Shown piece by piece: positions 62,223-64,000 of a DNA stretch of 64,000 nt. A program made the translations under genes and the position numbers. The stretch is from contig JAFVDX010000045.1 of assembly GCA_017478225.1 (NCBI GenBank), positions 1-64,000 on the forward strand, written 5' to 3'. The notes below the pieces were generated by a model, which had not been told where the DNA came from, ran no database searches, and saw nothing but the letters and a program-made list of their open reading frames with translations. Source of the DNA: Paludibacteraceae bacterium. GTDB taxonomy: Bacteria; Bacteroidota; Bacteroidia; Bacteroidales; Paludibacteraceae. Position 1 is the stretch's first letter, and each line of letters starts with the position of its first letter.

Positions 62223-62731
62223 TTGAACTGCTTAAATATACCATCCCCGCACTCGTTGTGCTCCTCACTGCTTGGATCGTACTCAACAAACTGCTCAAAG
62301 AAGAACGAGCAAGACGAGAATACGAACTGCGACGAAAAGACCGCGAAATAACCAACCCCATACGACTCCGCGGATACGAACGACTCGCACTCATGCTCGA
62401 GAGAATCGAACCTGAACACCTGCTCACTAATGTCGATTTCTCCAACATGACCTTGCAAGACTTACAAAGATACCTGCTACAAACCATTCGACTCGAAACC
62501 GACCATAACCTCTCACAACAAATATATGTCAGCCAACAAACATGGCAACTCATCATACTCGCAAGAGACGAAATGGCTAACTTCATCAACTCTATCGCAC
62601 TACAAATGCCTAAAAACTCCACTACACTACAATTCGCACAAACTCTCATCACTGCATACAACCAAAACGGAGAAACACCTACACAAAAAGCCAAACTACA
62701 ACTCCGACAAGAAGCCGCACAACTATTATAA
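62219..62731 (+). CDS. Small single-helix membrane protein (conserved hypothetical)
   Basis: 170 aa. One N-terminal helix (LLKYTIPALVVLLTAWIVLN), then a basic linker (EERARREYELRRKDRE), then a helical cytosolic domain with RGYERLALMLERIEPEHLL and TWQLIILARDEMANFINSIA. I know this pattern as a conserved Bacteroidota hypothetical; no function is established. The start overlaps the stop of the secreted protein, and hflX follows 28 bp later, so the three form one unit. Confidence 0.78.
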   Translation: MIELLKYTIPALVVLLTAWIVLNKLLKEERARREYELRRKDREITNPIRLRGYERLALMLERIEPEHLLTNVDFSNMTLQDLQRYLLQTIRLETDHNLSQQIYVSQQTWQLIILARDEMANFINSIALQMPKNSTTLQFAQTLITAYNQNGETPTQKAKLQLRQEAAQLL

Positions 62732-62759
62732 ATTAGCACTCTAAATCACACCACTAATT

Positions 62760-63956
62760 ATGTCACAAGCAATACTCATCGGACTTATCACACCATCTCA
62801 ACCCGAAGAAAAAACCAACGAATACCTCGACGAACTCGCCTTCCTCGCCGAAACTAACGACATAACACCTACCAAACGATTCATACAACGAATCAACCAA
62901 CCTGATACCAATACCTATGTAGGAAGCGGAAAAATTCAAGAAATAAAACAATTTATCGAACTCAATAAAGACACCGATAAACATATCGACCTCGTCATCT
63001 TCGACGACGAACTCTCACCAAGACAACTCCGAAATATCGAAAAGGAACTCCAAATCCAAATCATGGACCGAACAATCCTTATCCTTGAGATATTCCTCAA
63101 AAGAGCACAAACAAGTTATGCCAAAACACAAGTCGAAGTGGCACACCTACAATATATGCTCCCACGACTCACCCGCATGTGGACCCACTTAGACCGACAA
63201 CGAGGAGGCGGAAATACATCCAGAGGTATGGGAGAAACACAAATCGAAGCCGACAAACGAATCATCAACTCAAGAATCGCACTTCTCAAAGAAGAACTCA
63301 AAAAAATCGACCGACAAATGGCTACTCAACGACAAAACAGAGGCAAACTGGTCAGAGTAGCACTCGTCGGATATACCAATGTGGGCAAATCCACACTCAT
63401 GAACCTCATCTCCAAATCTGATGTATTCGCCGAAAACAAACTCTTCGCTACTCTCGACACCACCGTTCGTAAAGTAACTATCGACAACCTTCCATTCCTG
63501 CTCTCCGACACCGTCGGATTCATACGAAAACTACCACATAACCTCATCGAATCCTTCAAATCTACATTAGACGAAGTACGAGAAGCAGACCTACTCATTC
63601 ATGTAGTCGATATATCACACCCTAACTTCGAAGAACAATTCCAAGTAGTCGAAAAAACTATAGCACAAATATGCTCTCAAAACACTATACCACAAATCGT
63701 TGTATTCAACAAAATCGATGCCTTCACCTACACACCTAAAGAACAAGACGACCTCACACCTCTCACCAAACAAAACCTCTCACTCCAAGACCTGCAAAAA
63801 ACATGGATGGCAAGACTCAACGACAACTGCATCTTTATCTCCGCTAAATCTAAAATCGGAATCGAACAACTCAAACAAGTCATGTACGATAAAATCAAAG
63901 AAATACACATTCAACGATACCCATACAACGACTTCTTATTCCAAAAATACGAATAA
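62760..63956 (+). CDS. hflX: GTPase HflX
   Basis: Ribosome-associated GTPase linked to stalled or dormant ribosomes; 398 aa. The N-terminal HflX domain (~1-190) has NTYVGSGKIQEIK, FDDELSPRQLRNIEKEL and a glycine-rich turn RQRGGGNTSRGMGETQIEAD. The G domain has Walker A GYTNVGKS (204-211), DTVGFIRKLPHNLIESFKST and NKID. Last gene of the window; the remaining 44 bp contain nothing recognisable. Confidence 0.94.
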   Translation: MSQAILIGLITPSQPEEKTNEYLDELAFLAETNDITPTKRFIQRINQPDTNTYVGSGKIQEIKQFIELNKDTDKHIDLVIFDDELSPRQLRNIEKELQIQIMDRTILILEIFLKRAQTSYAKTQVEVAHLQYMLPRLTRMWTHLDRQRGGGNTSRGMGETQIEADKRIINSRIALLKEELKKIDRQMATQRQNRGKLVRVALVGYTNVGKSTLMNLISKSDVFAENKLFATLDTTVRKVTIDNLPFLLSDTVGFIRKLPHNLIESFKSTLDEVREADLLIHVVDISHPNFEEQFQVVEKTIAQICSQNTIPQIVVFNKIDAFTYTPKEQDDLTPLTKQNLSLQDLQKTWMARLNDNCIFISAKSKIGIEQLKQVMYDKIKEIHIQRYPYNDFLFQKYE

Positions 63957-64000
63957 TCTCTATACACACATTTGTCACTTTCATTTTTTTTGAATACCTT

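Overview
The window reads as a chromosome segment of a Bacteroidales bacterium (phylum Bacteroidota). The evidence is: (1) a recurring promoter element, TAnnTTTG, the known Bacteroidota -7 box, in front of about twenty genes on both strands; (2) very large secreted proteins with Big_2, InlB-like and starch-binding-like modules and type IX secretion (T9SS)-style C-termini; (3) a C10 (streptopain-like) protease, a TonB-dependent receptor with the long Bacteroidales-type N-terminus, a CotH-family protein and a Bat-type VWA/TPR pair. The species cannot be named from this sequence. No phage genes, transposase, CRISPR array or rRNA were seen. One tRNA (Asn, GTT) is present.

Layout. 1-4.7 kb (- strand): mlaE-mlaF, a small secreted protein resembling an M6 peptidase prodomain, and a C10 protease cut by the window edge. 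4.7-6.4 kb (-): lolA, a DMT exporter, tRNA-Asn and its terminator. 6.5-17.9 kb (+): a membrane LytTR regulator, upp, a small membrane protein overlapping parC, mdh, an OPT transporter, birA, a CotH-like secreted protein and rfbB. 18-30.8 kb: rsgA (-); a 700-bp regulatory region; a 140-aa exported protein followed by a 2843-aa modular surface protein (+); deoC and psd (-). 30.8-37.4 kb (+): a TolC-type protein, a lipoprotein, then ddl, a polyprenyl synthase and tsaB overlapping, and proS. 37.6-40.2 kb (-): a PgpH-type HD phosphodiesterase and tadA. 40.3-45 kb (+): potA, a candidate structured RNA, rfbA, clpP-clpX. 45-53.2 kb: a PpiD-like foldase (-), batB-batC (+), an M16 peptidase and tdh (-). 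53.5-58.1 kb (+): two secreted multidomain proteins. 58.2-64 kb: a TonB receptor and era (-), then a secreted protein, a small membrane protein and hflX (+).

Most genes are housekeeping (envelope lipid transport, peptidoglycan, isoprenoid and tRNA modification, proteolysis, ribosome-associated GTPases). The accessory character comes from the secreted proteins and from the non-coding DNA.

Three kinds of non-coding structure stand out. First, an element of about 155-300 bp with imperfect terminal inverted repeats and a conserved core occurs three times (about 19.1, 30.6 and 53.4 kb), each time in a divergent intergenic region ahead of a gene for an exported protein. Second, at least nine intergenic spots carry degenerate tandem repeats with exact 9-bp phasing (TCTAARNNY or its complement), mostly just after stop codons. 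Third, a region of about 165 nt between potA and rfbA has a perfect 12-bp closing stem ending in a T-run and looks like a free-standing structured RNA. A run of nine G's directly touching a -7 box upstream of the giant surface protein is a candidate phase-variation switch, and two tandem palindromes precede the TonB receptor gene.
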